Numbered from the stretch's first letter, positions 41,613 to 50,668 are shown. The stretch: 64,000 bases of DNA from Burkholderiales bacterium (GCA_020854105.1 JADZGB010000032.1:1-64000), one strand, 5' to 3'. Notes: generated by a model from the letters alone, not told the origin. Translations and numbers: made by a program.

Positions 41613-42101
41613 CTAGTGTGTCTTCGGTTCCATCTGTTCGCCGGCCAGCGCCTTGCCCTGTGCGAGCTGTTCCGGCGTCATCTTCTCGGCGAGCATGTCA
41701 CGCCAGCGCACCAGGTAGTCCTCGCCGCCGCGGATGGCGACGGTGAGCCAGGCATAGGCCTGCGGGAAATCCTTGTGCGCGCCCCAGCCCAGTTGCATGT
41801 GCGTCATCTTGAGCAGCCGCTCGCCGTTCCTGTCGCCCAGGGATGCGAGTTGCCGGGACAGACGCAGGGCGTCCGAGAAATCCCCGGTCTCGCGCGCGTG
41901 CTCGTAGGCCGTGCGGCCCTGGACGTAGATTGCCATCCGGTCGCCCGCGACTGCCATGCAGTCGATGTAGGCATCGCCCGCGGGACAATCCGCCCGCACC
42001 GGTGCGTGCTGCGGCTCGGCGGCGAGCGCACGCGCCGCGCCGAAGGCACCGACAACCCAGAGTGCCGCGAGCAGGGATCCCGCTCCATACACATGCTTCA
42101 T
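41613..42101 (-). CDS. Exported Sel1-like repeat protein
   Basis: 162 residues. A signal peptide ends near residue 28 (ALAAEPQHAP follows). The mature chain is helical and ends with KDFPQAYAWLTVAIRGG...LAEKMTPEQLAQGKALAGEQM, which resembles Sel1-type repeats with a downstream 'LTPEQ-AEA' helix common in exported Sel1 proteins. CADC and IDCMA provide two Cys. AGGAGAAGAGCC precedes ATG 42101. It follows the gene at 42121 after 19 bases and is in the same transcript. Function unknown. Confidence 0.72.
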   Translation of the reverse strand: MKHVYGAGSLLAALWVVGAFGAARALAAEPQHAPVRADCPAGDAYIDCMAVAGDRMAIYVQGRTAYEHARETGDFSDALRLSRQLASLGDRNGERLLKMTHMQLGWGAHKDFPQAYAWLTVAIRGGEDYLVRWRDMLAEKMTPEQLAQGKALAGEQMEPKTH

Positions 42102-42120
42102 GGCTCTTCTCCTCGGCACG

Positions 42121-42621
42121 CTATTGCGCAGCCGCGCTCGCGCCTGGGCCGGTGCCGGCAACGCGTGCGGTGTCGTAGTAGAACGCGATCGAGTCGAACT
42201 TGCCGCTCGAGGCGAGTTCCAGGATGACGACCATGTCGACCTTGACCGGTTCGCTGGAATTGCGGCGCGTGCCGCTCCATTCGAACTCGACTGCGGCCGA
42301 ACGGCCCATCACGATGACGCGCCGTGGCGTCCACTGCGTGTTGAACGCCGCGAACTCCTTCGCGTAGTGTGCAGCGAAATCCTGCTTGCCCTGCTGCGTG
42401 CCCGCCGGGTCGCTGCGCTTGACGTCCTCGGTGAAGTACTTGATCCAGTCGGCCGGGTCGCCCGCCTGCATCGCGCCATTGTATTCGCGGATGGCGGTGC
42501 GCACGATGCGCTCGACCTGCATCTCGACCGCCCCGGCGGCGCGCGCCTCGGGCGCACTACACAGTGCAGCGATCAGGATCGCGCCGCACAGTGCAACGAT
42601 GGACGCAACGCGCTCGGACAT
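42121..42621 (-). CDS. Exported SnoaL/NTF2-like protein
   Basis: 166 residues. Signal peptide (about 1-28, ALCSAPEARA cleavage region) followed by an NTF2-like cone: AIREYNGAMQAGDPADWIKYFTED is the usual first helix and hairpin, and VKVDMVVILELASSGKFDSIAFYYD the last strands. Such domains often bind or isomerise small hydrophobic ligands; no catalytic residue is evident. GGAGGAGG precedes ATG 42621. It is followed 19 bases later by the Sel1-like gene and preceded by the LarC-like gene on the same strand. Confidence 0.75.
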   Translation of the reverse strand: MSERVASIVALCGAILIAALCSAPEARAAGAVEMQVERIVRTAIREYNGAMQAGDPADWIKYFTEDVKRSDPAGTQQGKQDFAAHYAKEFAAFNTQWTPRRVIVMGRSAAVEFEWSGTRRNSSEPVKVDMVVILELASSGKFDSIAFYYDTARVAGTGPGASAAAQ

Positions 42622-42715
42622 CGATCCTCCTCCTCTGGTGTGCCGGCAATCGTGCACGGCCTGCAGGCACGGTATCACGCGTGCGGGTGCCGCTCAAGCG
42701 GCTAGTCCAGCACGG

Positions 42716-43204
42716 CTAGTCCAGCACGAGAACCGCAGCGCCCGTGCTCGCGAGCGCCGCGCGTTCCACCTCCGCCCGCAGGGTGCGAAGCGCGCGCGCG
42801 TGTCCCGCAGCCGCGAGCCGTTCCTGCAAACGCACCAGATCGTCGTGCTCGGCCTTGACCGCGAGCAGCCGCTCCCCCTTGCGGACGTACTTGCAGCGCA
42901 CCACGTGCTCGATCGTGCCCGCGACCACGCGGCGTTCCTCCAGGCGTATGTCGAAGTGCCGGTGGCTCGCCTGCAGGATGCGGTATCCCCACACGCCCAG
43001 CTCGGTGCCGAGCAGCAGGGCGACGTCGTCCTCGCGCTCGGTCGGAAGATCGATCAGGCACACGTGTCCGGGCCGTCCCTTCTTGGTGGACGACGAGAGG
43101 ATCTGCACGTTGCGTGCGCCGGCCGCGAGGATCTGCTGCGTCGCGTGCTGCAGCGTCTCGCCGGTGGCATCGTCCACCTGCACGAGCAGCAGCAGCTCGC
43201 TCAT
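42716..43204 (-). CDS. LarC C-terminal-domain (LarC2-like, DUF111) protein
   Basis: 162 residues that match only the C-terminal part of LarC, which inserts nickel into the pincer cofactor of lactate racemase. Seen: LLLVQVDDATGETLQHATQQ at the start, the basic turn STKKGRPGHV, ELGVWGYRI, and a final KAEHDDLVRL segment, in the order of the family. LarC1 is absent, as are larA, larB and larE. ATG 43204 overlaps the upstream 598-residue gene by 4 bases, so the two are translationally coupled. The stop is followed by a near copy: GCTAGTCCAGCACG occurs twice in tandem (42701-42728). Role unknown; metal or cofactor handling is inference. Confidence 0.78.
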   Translation of the reverse strand: MSELLLLVQVDDATGETLQHATQQILAAGARNVQILSSSTKKGRPGHVCLIDLPTEREDDVALLLGTELGVWGYRILQASHRHFDIRLEERRVVAGTIEHVVRCKYVRKGERLLAVKAEHDDLVRLQERLAAAGHARALRTLRAEVERAALASTGAAVLVLD

Positions 43205-44997
43205 TCTCCGCCCCCGGGGGGTGGAGCGGTCGCTGCCATGGCACGCAGTGCGATCGTGGCGGCACCCTCCGCACGCGCCTTGCCGCCGGGAATGCCGGCG
43301 CTGAGGTAGGCGGCCGCCTCGGCGATCTCGGCCGCCTCGGCCGGCGCGTGCAGGCCGAGTGCGGCGGCCATCGCCGCGGGCACGGTGACGTTGACGATGC
43401 TGTTGGCGGCGACCAGCACCTCGCCCACCATCGGGGCGACGATGGGTGCGATGGCGCTCAGTTCCGGCGCCTCGCCGCGCGCCATCCTGGGCGCGAGCTC
43501 GTGCACGAAGCCGTTCAGCGCTTGGCGCGTGCCGTCGATCACGATCTCGACGTCGATCGAGGGATCGAACACGAACCACTTGCGCGCCATCTTGCTGTCG
43601 CGCCGCGCTGCGGCGGCGATGCGCGTGATGCGCATACGGATCTCCTGGCCTGTACTGCGCGACAGATGCGCACTCGCGCGCTGCTCGATCGTGCGCTGGC
43701 GTTCCTCGTCCAGCCTGCGCACGACCTCGGCCAGCGCGGTACCGGCACTGAGCTGCTCGTAGGCGAATGCCGCGCGCCGGTACAAGGCGTCCACGCGGTG
43801 CGGCTCGGAGGCGAGCACGAGCGTGTCGGTGACCGGTCCGCGGCGGATCTGGGTTGCCTTGCGCGCCACGGTGTTCATCGACAGCAGGGTCGTGTCCGGA
43901 TCGAGCGAGCGCGCCGCGCGCTCCCCGGCAAGGCGTGCCGCGACGTCTCCGGTCCTCGCGTTTTCCTGCAGCAGGGCGTGGAATGCCGCGACCGCGTCCG
44001 CGCACAGATGGCCCAGCGGCGGATCGGTCATGCGATGGAACTCCTCGAACACCTGCACCACCTCGTTCAGCGCCATCATGCCGATCACGGTGGGACCGCC
44101 GATGTCCTTGAGGATGAGACCGAGGTCGCCGAGCAGCTTGCCCGTGGCGATCGCGCTCCCGGTGAGCCGGAAGTGCAGTTCGGGCGGCAGCCCCGCGGCG
44201 GCGGCGGCACTGCTGCCGGCGACGAAGGCGCTGGTGACCTTGCCGTAGGGTCCGTACTGCTCTGCCACGTCGGCGTCGGGATGGATGATCTCGAGGATGG
44301 CGGCCGCACCGAACAGTGCCGCGCTGAACGGATGGGGCAGGATGCCGGCGCCAGCGAACGCATCCAGCATCGCCTGGGTGCCGATGTGTGCACCTCGCTG
44401 CGCCATGGCAGGGAAGACGATGTCCTCACCCAGGGTGCTGTGGCCGAACAGCGGACCGGCGGCGATGCCGGGCGGCACCTTTCGTCCGTCGATCGGGCTC
44501 AGCGTGCCGGCCAGCATCGCCTGGTTGATGGCGAGCACGGCCGGGAAGCCGGAGATCTTGTTGTTCATCTTGCCGGTCGGGATTGCCGCCACGCCGCAGC
44601 GATCCACGCCGGCGATCATGCGGGCGGTCGCACCCAGCTTGCGGTTGCCGGCCGGAATGCCGACCTGGGCCTGTGCACCGGCAAGGTAGAGCAGCACGGC
44701 CGACAGCAGGGCCGCGTTCGCGGCATCCGCTCCCGCATCGCGCGCGGCGCGGATCGCCTTGGCCAGCAGATCGTCCACCGGTTGGTGCTTCGCGTTGGCA
44801 AACTTCACCTCGACCTCGGCGCCGCCCAGAATCTCGCGCGCCAGCACGTCGACGATGGCGATCACCGGCAGGTTGAGCATGCCGTGGCCGCCGGTCAACG
44901 CCTCGATGCGGTCGTTGGTCAGCCAGTCGATGTTCGCGGTCGCACCAGCGACCGCGGCAAGGATGGCCTTGTCCCGCGATGCCCTCGGATCTGCCAC
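43201..44997 (-). CDS. Unrecognised 598-residue protein coupled to LarC2-like gene
   Basis: I do not recognise this family. The chain is rich in Ala, Gly and Leu with blocks that look conserved: GGHGMLNLPVIAIVDVLA (residues about 37-54), GIPAGNRKLGATARMIAG, GVAAIPTGKMNNKISGFPA, AAGPLFGHSTLGEDIVFPAM, QYGPYGKVTSAFVAGS and IGGPTVIGMMALNEVVQVF. There are several buried His and Lys/Asn residues but no known catalytic or nucleotide motif. The C-terminal 150 residues are helical and end in PPPGGGE. No signal peptide; it may be a soluble enzyme. Start is GTG 44997, with GGGAG 7 bases upstream. It overlaps the LarC2-like start by 4 bases. Confidence 0.8.
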   Translation of the reverse strand: MADPRASRDKAILAAVAGATANIDWLTNDRIEALTGGHGMLNLPVIAIVDVLAREILGGAEVEVKFANAKHQPVDDLLAKAIRAARDAGADAANAALLSAVLLYLAGAQAQVGIPAGNRKLGATARMIAGVDRCGVAAIPTGKMNNKISGFPAVLAINQAMLAGTLSPIDGRKVPPGIAAGPLFGHSTLGEDIVFPAMAQRGAHIGTQAMLDAFAGAGILPHPFSAALFGAAAILEIIHPDADVAEQYGPYGKVTSAFVAGSSAAAAAGLPPELHFRLTGSAIATGKLLGDLGLILKDIGGPTVIGMMALNEVVQVFEEFHRMTDPPLGHLCADAVAAFHALLQENARTGDVAARLAGERAARSLDPDTTLLSMNTVARKATQIRRGPVTDTLVLASEPHRVDALYRRAAFAYEQLSAGTALAEVVRRLDEERQRTIEQRASAHLSRSTGQEIRMRITRIAAAARRDSKMARKWFVFDPSIDVEIVIDGTRQALNGFVHELAPRMARGEAPELSAIAPIVAPMVGEVLVAANSIVNVTVPAAMAAALGLHAPAEAAEIAEAAAYLSAGIPGGKARAEGAATIALRAMAATAPPPGGGE

Positions 44998-45130
44998 GCC
45001 GCCACTCCCGTCGTCAGGCCGGAACGGCCTGACCCGATTGTATGCGCGAATGCGCGACGCCCGGCACGCTTGCCGGCGGCGGGGAGCAAAGGGGAGTGGG
45101 GCAGGCGGCGGCGGTGCGCCGCGTGTGTGC

Positions 45131-45292
45131 TCAGCGCCGCTGGAGGCGGTGCAGCAACTGGTCGGCGAGCTGACGCAGGCGGCCCGGGGCGGGGACCGGC
45201 CGGTGCCCGTGAGCGTGGGAAGGCAATTGCCGCGCGGAGTAGTTCATGAATCCATAGCCGCCGAAAACGCTTCCCTGTGTCTCGTACTTCAT
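45131..45292 (-). CDS. Possible 53-residue small protein
   Basis: Reads MKYETQGSVFGGYGFMNYSA, then a basic, Arg/Leu/His-rich tail (HGHRPVPAPGRLRQLADQLL). The only support is a strong ribosome site (AGGAGCGG) 4-10 bases before ATG 45292 and absence of any other gene between 45001 and 45413. It points to the 598-residue gene 133 bases downstream and is divergent from the amidohydrolase. The arginine-rich end is what random GC-rich DNA would also give. Confidence 0.4.
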   Translation of the reverse strand: MKYETQGSVFGGYGFMNYSARQLPSHAHGHRPVPAPGRLRQLADQLLHRLQRR

Positions 45293-45413
45293 TTTCCGCT
45301 CCTGCCGGGTTACCGCGGACGCCCGAGCATTCCTCGTGCCAGGTGTCTTTACCACGGCCCGTTCCCAGGGGTATAAGCGGCAGACCGAACCCGGTTCACG
45401 AGGAGGACGTGCG

Positions 45414-46712
45414 ATGAAGCAGGTGATTCTGACGGCAGCAGCGCTGGCGACGTTGCTGCCCGTGCCGGCCGTGCGCGCTGCGGACGTCGATCGGCTGGCA
45501 GCCGAAATCGAGCCGAAGGTGATCGTGTGGCGGCGCGACATCCACCAGCATCCGGAGCTTGGCAACCGCGAGCTGCGCACCGCCGCGGTGATCGCGAAAC
45601 ATCTGCGCGAACTGGGACTTCCGGTGCAGACAGGGGTTGCACACACGGGCGTGGTGGCCGTGCTGCGCGGCGGAAAACCGGGTCCTGTCGTGGCCCTGCG
45701 GGCGGACATGGACGCGCTGCCGGTCACCGAGGAAGTGGACCTTCCGTTTGCCTCGAAGGTGCGCACACAGTGGGCGGGCAAGGAGACCGGCGTGATGCAC
45801 GCCTGCGGCCATGACACCCACGTCGCGATCCTGATGGGCGTGGCGGAGGTGCTGACGCGCATGCGCAGCCACGTGCCGGGGACGGTCAAGTTCATCTTCC
45901 AGCCGGCCGAGGAAGGTCCGCCGCCCGGCGAGAGGGGCGGAGCCGCGCTGATGATCGAGGAGGGTGTGATGGATGCCGAGCCCAGGCCCGAGGCGATCTT
46001 CGGCCTGCACACCGCCGCCATTCACGAGGCCGGCACCATTGCCTACCGTTCCGGTGCCACGATGGCGGCGGCGGACGTGCTGCGCATCACCGTGACCGGC
46101 CGGCAGACACACGGCTCCGCGCCCTGGGGCGGGGTCGATCCGATCGTCGTCGCCTCGCAGATCGTGCTCGGCCTGCAGACCATCGTCAGCCGGCAGGTCA
46201 ACATCCCCAGGGAGCCGGCGGTGATCAGCATTGGCGGCATCGACGGCGGCAACCGCTTCAACATCATTCCGGACAAGGTCGAGATGGTCGGCACCGTGCG
46301 CACGTTCGACGAAGCGCTGCGCGACGACGTCCACCGGCGCATCCGGCTCACCGCCGAGAACATCGCCGAGGCATCGGGCGCCACCGCACAGGTCGTCATC
46401 GACAAGCCGTATGCAGTCACGGTGAACGATCCGAAGCTGACCGAGCGGATGCTGCCCACGCTCGAGCGGGTGGCGGGCAAGACCAACGTCATCGTGCGCG
46501 ACCGGCTCATGGGTTCGGAGGACTTCTCCTTCTTCGCGCAACGGGTGCCGGGGCTGTTCGTCTTCCTCGGCGGCGCTCCGAAGGGGGCCGACCTGGGCAA
46601 GGTGGCGTACAACCACTCGCCGAAGTTCTACGTGGACGAGTCCGCGCTGCTGCTGGGGGTGCGCACGCTCACGCACCTGGCGCTGGACTACATGAACGGG
46701 GCGGGGAAGTGA
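45414..46712 (+). CDS. Exported M20D-family amidohydrolase (hippurate/N-acyl-amino-acid hydrolase-like)
   Basis: 432 residues. Signal peptide (about 1-22, PAVRAAD) then a metallopeptidase-like enzyme: WRRDIHQHPELGNRE, GPVVALRADMDALPVTE, metal site HACGHDTH, FQPAEEG with catalytic Glu, and the dimerisation domain from about residue 205. GSEDFSFFAQRVPG gives the last metal ligands. Members hydrolyse N-acyl amino acids, hippurate or auxin conjugates; this one would act in the periplasm. AGGAGG precedes ATG 45414. Confidence 0.92.
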   Translation: MKQVILTAAALATLLPVPAVRAADVDRLAAEIEPKVIVWRRDIHQHPELGNRELRTAAVIAKHLRELGLPVQTGVAHTGVVAVLRGGKPGPVVALRADMDALPVTEEVDLPFASKVRTQWAGKETGVMHACGHDTHVAILMGVAEVLTRMRSHVPGTVKFIFQPAEEGPPPGERGGAALMIEEGVMDAEPRPEAIFGLHTAAIHEAGTIAYRSGATMAAADVLRITVTGRQTHGSAPWGGVDPIVVASQIVLGLQTIVSRQVNIPREPAVISIGGIDGGNRFNIIPDKVEMVGTVRTFDEALRDDVHRRIRLTAENIAEASGATAQVVIDKPYAVTVNDPKLTERMLPTLERVAGKTNVIVRDRLMGSEDFSFFAQRVPGLFVFLGGAPKGADLGKVAYNHSPKFYVDESALLLGVRTLTHLALDYMNGAGK

Positions 46713-46742
46713 GAGCGCCGGTGAGATGCCTTGCCTGTCGTG

Positions 46743-46838
46743 CTGGATCCCGGCCCCGGATCAAAGCATTCCGGGGCAGGCTTTCACGCGCCGGGATGAC
46801 GGCGGATCCGTCATGCCGGCGAACGCCGGCATCCAGCG
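46743..46838. repeat. Dispersed intergenic repeat, second long copy
   Basis: CTGGATCCCGGCCCCGGATC through CGCCGGGATGAC (46743-46800) shares more than 35 bases with 3413-3453. It is followed by TCATGCCGGCGAACGCCGGCAT, a perfect CCGGC palindrome. The block fills the gap between two convergent genes. Confidence 0.7.
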
Positions 46839-46857
46839 AAACCGATCAGGCCGTACG

Positions 46858-47241
46858 CTAGGAGGCCGCGCGCACCACGCGTTGCCCGAGCGCGAGCAGG
46901 TCCGGCCCTCTGGGCGGGGCTGCCCACCAGCCGAGCGCGATGCCCGCCAGATCCGCGACCATGTCGGCCCGCGAGAACTCGCGCGCCCCGCCCCAGTCCT
47001 GCGCGAACTCGATCCCCACACCGAGCGCCAGAAGCCCCAGGGCGGTCGCGGCACGGCCTGGCCGCGTCCTTCTCAGCTGCGCGAACCACACCATGAGCAG
47101 CGCGTAGGCGAGCGCGTGCCCGATCTTGTCAGCGTGCGCAAAGCCGCCCATTTGCGGCGGACTGGGCGTCAGGGACAGCCAGAGCAGGAACGCGATGCCT
47201 GCCCAGCCGATCAGCTCCCAGGCGGTGCGCAGGCCGGCCAT
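46858..47241 (-). CDS. VanZ-like membrane protein
   Basis: 127 residues with four hydrophobic segments (LIGWAGIAFLLWLSL, IGHALAYALLMVWFAQL, ATALGLLALGVGIEFAQDW, DLAGIALGWWA). Core motifs DKIGHALAYALLM and GVGIEFAQDW..REFSRADMVADLAG are VanZ family. Roles in this family are mostly unknown. ATG 47241 follows the GST gene by 4 bases, so it is the last gene of nudC-GST-vanZ. Confidence 0.85.
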   Translation of the reverse strand: MAGLRTAWELIGWAGIAFLLWLSLTPSPPQMGGFAHADKIGHALAYALLMVWFAQLRRTRPGRAATALGLLALGVGIEFAQDWGGAREFSRADMVADLAGIALGWWAAPPRGPDLLALGQRVVRAAS

Positions 47242-47245
47242 GGCA

Positions 47246-47866
47246 TCAGGTGAGCGGCAGCATCACGCTGCTCTGGTATGCCGGGCGCTGGCGCAGCAGC
47301 TGGAACCAGCGCTGCAGATGAGGCAGTTCGGAGCGCTGGATGGGAAGCGTGAACCACCGCCACACGCCGCAACCCACCGGGATGTCGCCCATGGTGAGGG
47401 AATCGCCGGCGACGTAGGCGTGATTCCTCAGGTGATCGTCCAGATAGACGAGGACCTCGGCGCTGCGCGCGCGCGACTCCTCGAGCAGCTTCGCGTCGCG
47501 CTGATCCACGGACGTGCGGATCAGGCCCCAGAACAGCGGCCGCAACGACGGCCACAGCGTGCTGTTGTGCCAGTCCATCCACTTGTCGGCTTCGGCGCGC
47601 ACGACCAGATTCTGCGGCCAGAGCGTGCCGGCGCCGTGCCTGGCGCACAGGTAGCGCACGATGGCGTTCGATTCCCACAGGACGAACCCGCTGTCCTCGA
47701 TCGTGGGCACCAGGCCATTGGGATTGAGCGCGCGATACTGCGGCGTGTTCACCTCTCCGAACTCGCCGCCGGCGTCGATGCGCTCGTACGGCAGCCCCAT
47801 CTCGGCACAGGCCCACAGGACCTTCTGCACGTTGACCGAGTTGGTGCGTCCCCAGATCTTCAGCAT
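47246..47866 (-). CDS. Glutathione S-transferase family protein
   Basis: 206 residues. Thioredoxin-fold N-domain: KIWGRTNSVNVQKVLWACAE with active-site Ser/Asn region, NPNGLVPTIEDSGFVLWESNAIVRYL for glutathione binding. All-helical C-domain with VYLDDHLRNHAYVAGDSLTMGDIPVG. Two ATGs are possible; 47866 is chosen because GGGGAGG lies 6 bases before it, while 47872 abuts it. It lies between nudC and the VanZ-like gene in one transcript. The substrate is unknown. Confidence 0.9.
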   Translation of the reverse strand: MLKIWGRTNSVNVQKVLWACAEMGLPYERIDAGGEFGEVNTPQYRALNPNGLVPTIEDSGFVLWESNAIVRYLCARHGAGTLWPQNLVVRAEADKWMDWHNSTLWPSLRPLFWGLIRTSVDQRDAKLLEESRARSAEVLVYLDDHLRNHAYVAGDSLTMGDIPVGCGVWRWFTLPIQRSELPHLQRWFQLLRQRPAYQSSVMLPLT

Positions 47867-47904
47867 GCTCATCCTCCCCTCGGGCTGCATGACCTCCGGT
47901 TGGC

Positions 47905-48735
47905 CTATCCGCCGGCTCGCATCTGCGCGATGGTCGCATCGATGAGGCGGCGGGCGATGCTGATCGGATTGGGCAGCACCGGCAAGGCGTCGAGCCTGAA
48001 CCAGCCTGCAGCTTCGATCTCGCCCGGCTGCGGCGTGAGTTCGCCGCCGGCGTAGTCGCAGTTGAAGGCGATCATCAGCGAATGCGGGAACGGCCAGGGC
48101 TGGCTCGAGAAATAGCGAAGGTTGGCGACGTCCACGCCGACCTCCTCCTTCACTTCGCGCTGCATGCACTGCTCGAGGCTCTCCCCTGGTTCGACGAAGC
48201 CGGCGAGCGCGCTGTGCATGCCGGGCGGGAAGTGCGGCGAGCGCGCCAGCAGCAGCTCGTCTTCGCGCCGCACCAGCGCCATCACCGCCGGGGCCAGCCG
48301 CGGGTAGTGCGTCTGTGCACAGGCCGGACACTGGCGTGCGCGCTCGCCTTGCTTGACTCGTGTCGGTGTGCCGCAACGGCCGCAGTACTGGTGCGAGCGG
48401 TCCCAGTCGACGATCTGCACCGCACGCCCGGCCAGTGCGAACAGGGCGTCGTCCACCAGCCCGAACAGGCCGCGCAGCCCGCTCCAGGTCCAGCCCTCGG
48501 GGAGCGCCGCGTCCGTGTCGATCTCGCAGGCGAAGCAGTGCGTGTCACCCAGCATCCCGAGATACTGCTCGCGCACCGGCGCGAGTCCCAGCTCGCGCGG
48601 ATGCGCGAGCGTGGGCATGGCGGCAGCGCTGCCCTCGTGCCGGATGAGGATCTGGACGCCGTGGAAGGCAAACCACAGGGCGGGGCGGTCGATGCCACCG
48701 GGTGGTGTGACCAGAGGAACGAAGAGCCTGCTCAT
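47905..48735 (-). CDS. nudC: NADH pyrophosphatase (NAD-cap hydrolase)
   Basis: 276 residues. A zinc ribbon with YCGRCGTPT and QCPACAQTHYPR precedes the Nudix domain; Nudix box is GFVEPGESLEQCMQREVKEE. SQPWPFPHSLM is the NADH-specific motif after the box. It hydrolyses NAD(H) to AMP and NMN(H), and in other bacteria removes NAD caps from RNA. Complete length, ATG 48735. Confidence 0.95.
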   Translation of the reverse strand: MSRLFVPLVTPPGGIDRPALWFAFHGVQILIRHEGSAAAMPTLAHPRELGLAPVREQYLGMLGDTHCFACEIDTDAALPEGWTWSGLRGLFGLVDDALFALAGRAVQIVDWDRSHQYCGRCGTPTRVKQGERARQCPACAQTHYPRLAPAVMALVRREDELLLARSPHFPPGMHSALAGFVEPGESLEQCMQREVKEEVGVDVANLRYFSSQPWPFPHSLMIAFNCDYAGGELTPQPGEIEAAGWFRLDALPVLPNPISIARRLIDATIAQMRAGG

Positions 48736-48751
48736 GCGTGCACTCCTGCGC

Positions 48752-48792
48752 CGTCATCCCGGGGCGCGGCCGGGGCCGCGCCCGGCCGGCGT
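48752..48792. repeat. Dispersed GTCATCCCGG repeat
   Basis: GTCATCCCGGGGCGCGGCCGGGGCCGCGCCCGG, a highly palindromic member of the CCGG family, in the gap before the lpd stop. Confidence 0.5.
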
Positions 48793-48831
48793 TCACGTTG
48801 CACCGGACCTGGCCTGTGTGCATGGGCGGGC

Positions 48832-50619
48832 CTACTTCTTCGGCATGTACAGGTCGGTGATGCTGCCGTCGGCAATCTCGGCGGCGAAGAACACGGTCTC
48901 CGACAGCGTCGGGTGGGGATGGATGGTCAGTCCGATGTCCTGCGTGTCGGCGCCCATCTCCAGCGCCAGGACGGTCTCGGCGATCAGTTCGCCGGCGTTC
49001 GGACCGACGATCGCGGCCCCGAGGAGCCGGTGCGTATTCTTGTCTACCAGCAGCTTGGTCATGCCCTCGTCGCGCGCGATGGCGCGCGCCCGGCCGCTGG
49101 CAGCCCACGGGAATACCGCCTTCTCGTACTCGATGCCCTGAGCCTTGGCGGCGGTCTCGGTCAGTCCCATCCACGCAATCTCCGGGTCGGTGTAGGCGAC
49201 CGACGGTATGGTGCGTGCGTCGAACGCGGCCTTGTGCCCTGCGATCACCTCCGCCGCGAGCTTGCCCTCGTGCGTGGCCTTGTGTGCGAGCATGGGCTCG
49301 CCCACGATGTCGCCGATCGCGTGGATGTGCGGCACGTTGGTGCACATCCGCCGGTCGACCGGAATGTAGCCGCGCTCGTCCACGTGCACGCCGGCGCGCT
49401 CGGCGGCGATCTCCCTGCCGTTCGGCCGGCGGCCCACGGCCAGCAGCACGCGGTCGTATACCTGCGGTGCGGGCGCACCCTCCCGCTCGAACGTCGCGCG
49501 GATGCCTTCCTTGACCGACTCGAGCTTCGCCACCTTGGTGCCGAGCAGGATGGCCTCGTAGCGCTTCTCGATGCGCTTGTGCAGGGGCTTGACGATGTCG
49601 CGGTCGGCCCCCGGGATGAGCCCGTCCATCAGTTCCACCACGCTGACCCTGGAGCCGAGCGCGTCGTACACGGTGGCCATTTCCAGGCCGATGATGCCGC
49701 CGCCGATCACCAGCAGGCGCCCGGGCACGTCCTTCAGCTCCAGTGCGCCGGTGGAGTCGATCAGGCGCTCATCGTCGTAGGGAAAGCCCGGGATACGAGC
49801 CGGCCGCGAGCCGGCGGCGATGATGCAATGGTCGAACGACACCGTCTTCGTGCCGTCGCTGCCCTGCACCTCGAGCATGTGTGCCGAGGTGAACGTGGCC
49901 GACCCGGTCATCACCTGCACCTTGCGCTGCTTGGCCAGTCCGGACAGACCGCGATTCGAGCGCGCGATGATGCCTTCCTTCCACCCGCGCAGCTTGTCGA
50001 GATCCACCTTGGCGGGGCCGAGGTTCACGCCGAAGTGCGACATTTCCTCCGCTTCGGCGATCACCCGCGCCGCATGCAGCAGTGCCTTGGAGGGGATGCA
50101 TCCGACATTGGTGCACACACCGCCCAGCGCCGCATAGCGCTCGACCAGCACGACCTGCTTGCCCAGATCGGCTGCACGGAAGGCGGCGGTGTAGCCGCCC
50201 GGTCCGGAGCCGATCACCACCACCTGCGCGTGCACGTCGCCCCTGGCCGCGGCACCGGCACCCTGCTCCGGTGCTGCAGGCGTGGCCGGTGCCGGTCCGC
50301 GCGCCTCGGATTTCGCTGCGGGGGCGGGCGCTTCGGATTTCGCGGCGGGGGCGGACGCGGATGCCTGCGCTGCGGCGCCTGCGGTCTCCAGCGTCAGGAT
50401 CACCACGCCTTCGGCCACCTTGTCGCCGACCTTCACTTTCAGTTCCCTGACCGTACCTGCCTCCGGCGCCGGCACTTCCATGGTCGCCTTGTCGGATTCG
50501 AGGGTGATCAGCGATGCTTCCCTGGCGACCGTGTCGCCCGGCTTGACCAGCACTTCGATGACGGGTACGTCCTTGAAGTCCCCGATGTCGGGAACCTTGA
50601 CCTCGATCACGTTGCTCAT
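48832..50619 (-). CDS. lpd: Dihydrolipoamide dehydrogenase with N-terminal lipoyl domain
   Basis: 595 residues. Lipoyl domain (1-80) with the lipoylated Lys in [10 protein letters not shown]; an Ala/Pro linker of about 50 residues; then an E3 flavoprotein: FAD motif [21 protein letters not shown], redox disulfide [18 protein letters not shown] motif [14 protein letters not shown], and the His-Glu base HPHPTLSE. This form is the E3 of pyruvate dehydrogenase in several beta- and gammaproteobacteria. aceE/aceF are not adjacent; proA lies upstream instead. Confidence 0.94.
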   Translation of the reverse strand: MSNVIEVKVPDIGDFKDVPVIEVLVKPGDTVAREASLITLESDKATMEVPAPEAGTVRELKVKVGDKVAEGVVILTLETAGAAAQASASAPAAKSEAPAPAAKSEARGPAPATPAAPEQGAGAAARGDVHAQVVVIGSGPGGYTAAFRAADLGKQVVLVERYAALGGVCTNVGCIPSKALLHAARVIAEAEEMSHFGVNLGPAKVDLDKLRGWKEGIIARSNRGLSGLAKQRKVQVMTGSATFTSAHMLEVQGSDGTKTVSFDHCIIAAGSRPARIPGFPYDDERLIDSTGALELKDVPGRLLVIGGGIIGLEMATVYDALGSRVSVVELMDGLIPGADRDIVKPLHKRIEKRYEAILLGTKVAKLESVKEGIRATFEREGAPAPQVYDRVLLAVGRRPNGREIAAERAGVHVDERGYIPVDRRMCTNVPHIHAIGDIVGEPMLAHKATHEGKLAAEVIAGHKAAFDARTIPSVAYTDPEIAWMGLTETAAKAQGIEYEKAVFPWAASGRARAIARDEGMTKLLVDKNTHRLLGAAIVGPNAGELIAETVLALEMGADTQDIGLTIHPHPTLSETVFFAAEIADGSITDLYMPKK

Positions 50620-50668
50620 TGGCAGTTCAAGGCTTCTCGTTGTTGCGCCCGCTGGTGCGGGCAGGGAA

